Shown: positions 62,409 through 64,000 of the stretch, one piece after another
How the letters are laid out: every line of letters starts with the position of its first letter
Position numbering within the stretch: position 1 is the stretch's first letter
Assembly (NCBI RefSeq): GCF_018449545.1
Contig: NZ_JAAVUR010000009.1
Span: forward strand, 186,001-250,000
Origin: Granulicella sp. dw_53
GTDB taxonomy: Bacteria > Acidobacteriota > Terriglobia > Terriglobales > Acidobacteriaceae
Length of the DNA: 64,000 nucleotides
Reading direction: 5' to 3'
The notes under the pieces: model-generated
Seen by the model: only the letters and a program-made list of their open reading frames with translations
What the model was told of the DNA's origin: nothing
Databases searched by the model: none
Position numbers and translations under genes: made by a program

Positions 62409-64000
62409 TCAGACCTGAACCTTAACCGCAATGGGAAAACGCCGTCCCATTCCAAACGACTTCTGCGTTACCTTCAAAACCGGGGCTGCCTGCTGACGCT
62501 TATACTCGCTGCGCTCCACTAAGTGTAGAACCTGCCGCACCAGCGAAACATCAACATTCTGCTCCGCTGCAATCTGTTCGGCAGAGCAGTAGCGCTCTAC
62601 ATACGCCTCCAGAATCGGGTCCAGCACGTCATACGGCGGCAGAGAGTCCGTATCCCGCTGCTCTGGCCTCAACTCCGCCGAAGGCGCCTTCTCCAGCGTC
62701 GCGCGCGGAATCAGCTCACGCTCACGGTTCGCATAGCGGCTCAACGCATACACCCGCGTCTTCATCACGTCGCCGATCACCGCCAGCGCCCCCACCATAT
62801 CTCCATATAGTGTGCAGTACCCCACCGACATCTCACTCTTGTTTCCTGTGGTCAACACCAGCGAACCAAACTTGTTCGAGAGTGCCATCAACAGCCCACC
62901 CCGTATCCGCGATTGAAGATTCTCCTCCGCCAAACCGAACGGCGTACCCGCAAACAACGGCTCCAGCACATTCTGGTACTGCGCGAACACATCGTGGATC
63001 GGAAGCAGCTCAAACCGCACCCCAAGGTTCTTTGCCAGCAATCTCGCGTCGTCGATCGAGCCTAGCGAAGAGTACTCACTCGGCATACCGATACCGAGTA
63101 CATTTTCGGCCCCTAACGCCTCTACTGCAATCGCCGCCACCAACGCAGAATCGATTCCTCCGCTCAGTCCAACCAGCGCCTTGCTGAAGCCACACTTGCG
63201 CACATAGTCGCGTGTGCCTAGAACCAGCGCGTCCCACATCGCCGCAACCTCGTCCGCAGCCTCGGCTCTCACATCGGAAGCGTCGTTCCCTTCCGTATCG
63301 AACAGCACCAGGTCCTCAGCAAATCCAGCAGCACGGGCTAACAACTCCCCATCCGGACCAATAGCCAGCGAAGATCCATCGAAGACCAAGCTATCGTTCC
63401 CGCCTACCTGATTCACCATCGCGACAAAAGCCTTGTGTCGTGTGGCAATCGCGGCGAGCATCTTCTCCCTCACCGTCGGCTTATCCCGCCAGAACGGCGA
63501 GGCCGAAATATTCAGGATGATCCGCGGTGCAGCCGTTAGATCCGAAGCCTCTTCATCCCACTGCCGCATCAACTCATCGACCGGGTCCACCGGATACATC
63601 TGCCGCGGCCAGAAGCCCTTGTCATTCCAGGCATCCTCACAGATCGTAATCGCCAGCGGCTGCCCATCGATCAGTGTCAGAGCTTGGCTCGCAGCCGGCT
63701 CAAAATATCGCTGTTCGTCAAACACGTCGTAGAACGGCAGTAGCATCTTTTGTTGCACAAAACTGATCTTGCCCTCGGTCAGCAGCGCGGCCACGTTCCG
63801 TACCTGCTTTCCGACCTCAGCCGCCGTCTGCATTACCGTGCCACAGAGCACGGCAGGCCGTTCAGACTTCGCAGTCCAAGCCGCAATCTCTTTCACTGCG
63901 GCTTCAGCACGCGCAACAAAGTCCTTCTTCTCCAGAAGATCGGCCGGCGGGTACCCGCACACCGACAGCTCCGGAAATACGACAAGTCCCGCCCCAAGCT
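62409..64000 (-). CDS. nadE: glutamine-dependent NAD+ synthetase (5' end beyond window)
   Basis: The C-terminal 530 or so residues of a two-domain NAD+ synthetase. The frame continues unbroken to base 64000 (reading ...LGAGLVVFPELSVCGYPP), so the gene begins outside; a GTG at 63962 is internal. The amidase domain shows its nitrilase triad: Glu in FPELS, Lys in EGKISFVQQKMLLP and Cys in TICEDAW. The synthetase domain has the PP-loop LSGGIDSALVAAI and GNKSEMSVGYCTLYGD. It makes NAD from deamido-NAD, ATP and glutamine. The stop at 62409 is 75 bp before the thioredoxin-like gene. Confidence 0.95.
   Translation of the reverse strand, partial: LGAGLVVFPELSVCGYPPADLLEKKDFVARAEAAVKEIAAWTAKSERPAVLCGTVMQTAAEVGKQVRNVAALLTEGKISFVQQKMLLPFYDVFDEQRYFEPAASQALTLIDGQPLAITICEDAWNDKGFWPRQMYPVDPVDELMRQWDEEASDLTAAPRIILNISASPFWRDKPTVREKMLAAIATRHKAFVAMVNQVGGNDSLVFDGSSLAIGPDGELLARAAGFAEDLVLFDTEGNDASDVRAEAADEVAAMWDALVLGTRDYVRKCGFSKALVGLSGGIDSALVAAIAVEALGAENVLGIGMPSEYSSLGSIDDARLLAKNLGVRFELLPIHDVFAQYQNVLEPLFAGTPFGLAEENLQSRIRGGLLMALSNKFGSLVLTTGNKSEMSVGYCTLYGDMVGALAVIGDVMKTRVYALSRYANRERELIPRATLEKAPSAELRPEQRDTDSLPPYDVLDPILEAYVERYCSAEQIAAEQNVDVSLVRQVLHLVERSEYKRQQAAPVLKVTQKSFGMGRRFPIAVKVQV

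Overview
The window looks like chromosomal DNA from an Acidobacteriota bacterium, probably of the Acidobacteriaceae/Terriglobales type (inference). The pointers are two very large Oar-like TonB-dependent receptors with N-terminal carboxypeptidase-regulatory-like domains and no SusD partner, two membrane regulators sharing an N-terminal domain typical of this phylum, Tat-exported carbohydrate-active enzymes, and a long MoxR/von Willebrand-A operon. No rRNA and no complete tRNA gene is present.

Region by region. (1) 1-2.2 kb: accessory DNA with the end of an unknown gene, a degenerate tRNA-Phe-like sequence that resembles an attachment site, and a complete ISL3-family insertion sequence with perfect 22-bp ends and an 8-bp target duplication. 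(2) 2.2-9.6 kb: a DUF427 gene, then a LysR regulator divergent from a tripartite RND efflux operon (pump, adaptor, outer-membrane factor). A short leader ORF and a hairpin precede the pump. (3) 10.0-25.8 kb: a secreted quinoprotein-like propeller, then a pectin-type polysaccharide locus on the minus strand: six-hairpin glycosidase, small ORF, Oar-like receptor, DUF4450 glycosidase-like protein and GH28. Upstream of it lies a TolB/TPR membrane regulator, divergent from a PL1 pectate lyase. (4) 25.9-32.3 kb: a PL5-type alginate lyase and a second Oar-like receptor, divergent from a second regulator with the same N-terminal domain but a different C-terminal domain.

(5) 32.35-46.5 kb: an eight-gene minus-strand operon, mostly with 1-4 base stop/start overlaps: DUF4159, VWA/glutamine-amidotransferase-like membrane protein, caspase-like protein lacking an obvious nucleophile Cys, TPR plus HExxH metallopeptidase, MoxR AAA+ ATPase, DUF58, BatA-like VWA protein and a giant Gln/Gly-rich DUF4175 protein. 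(6) 46.8-51.5 kb: Tat-exported multicopper oxidase, aldo/keto reductase plus SRPBCC pair closed by a strong terminator, and a BBE-type flavin oxidase. (7) 52.2-59.2 kb: a small Cys-containing protein and a minus-strand chemotaxis cluster (CheW, MCP, CheA, CheR, CheB, CheX; no CheY here). (8) 59.3-64 kb: DUF985 cupin, AzgA-like purine permease, DsbA-like thioredoxin protein with a TTG start, and an NAD+ synthetase cut by the window edge.

The two strongest candidates for under-described biology are the MoxR/VWA/caspase-like/metallopeptidase operon and the pair of shared-domain membrane regulators, each sitting beside a different Oar-receptor polysaccharide locus.
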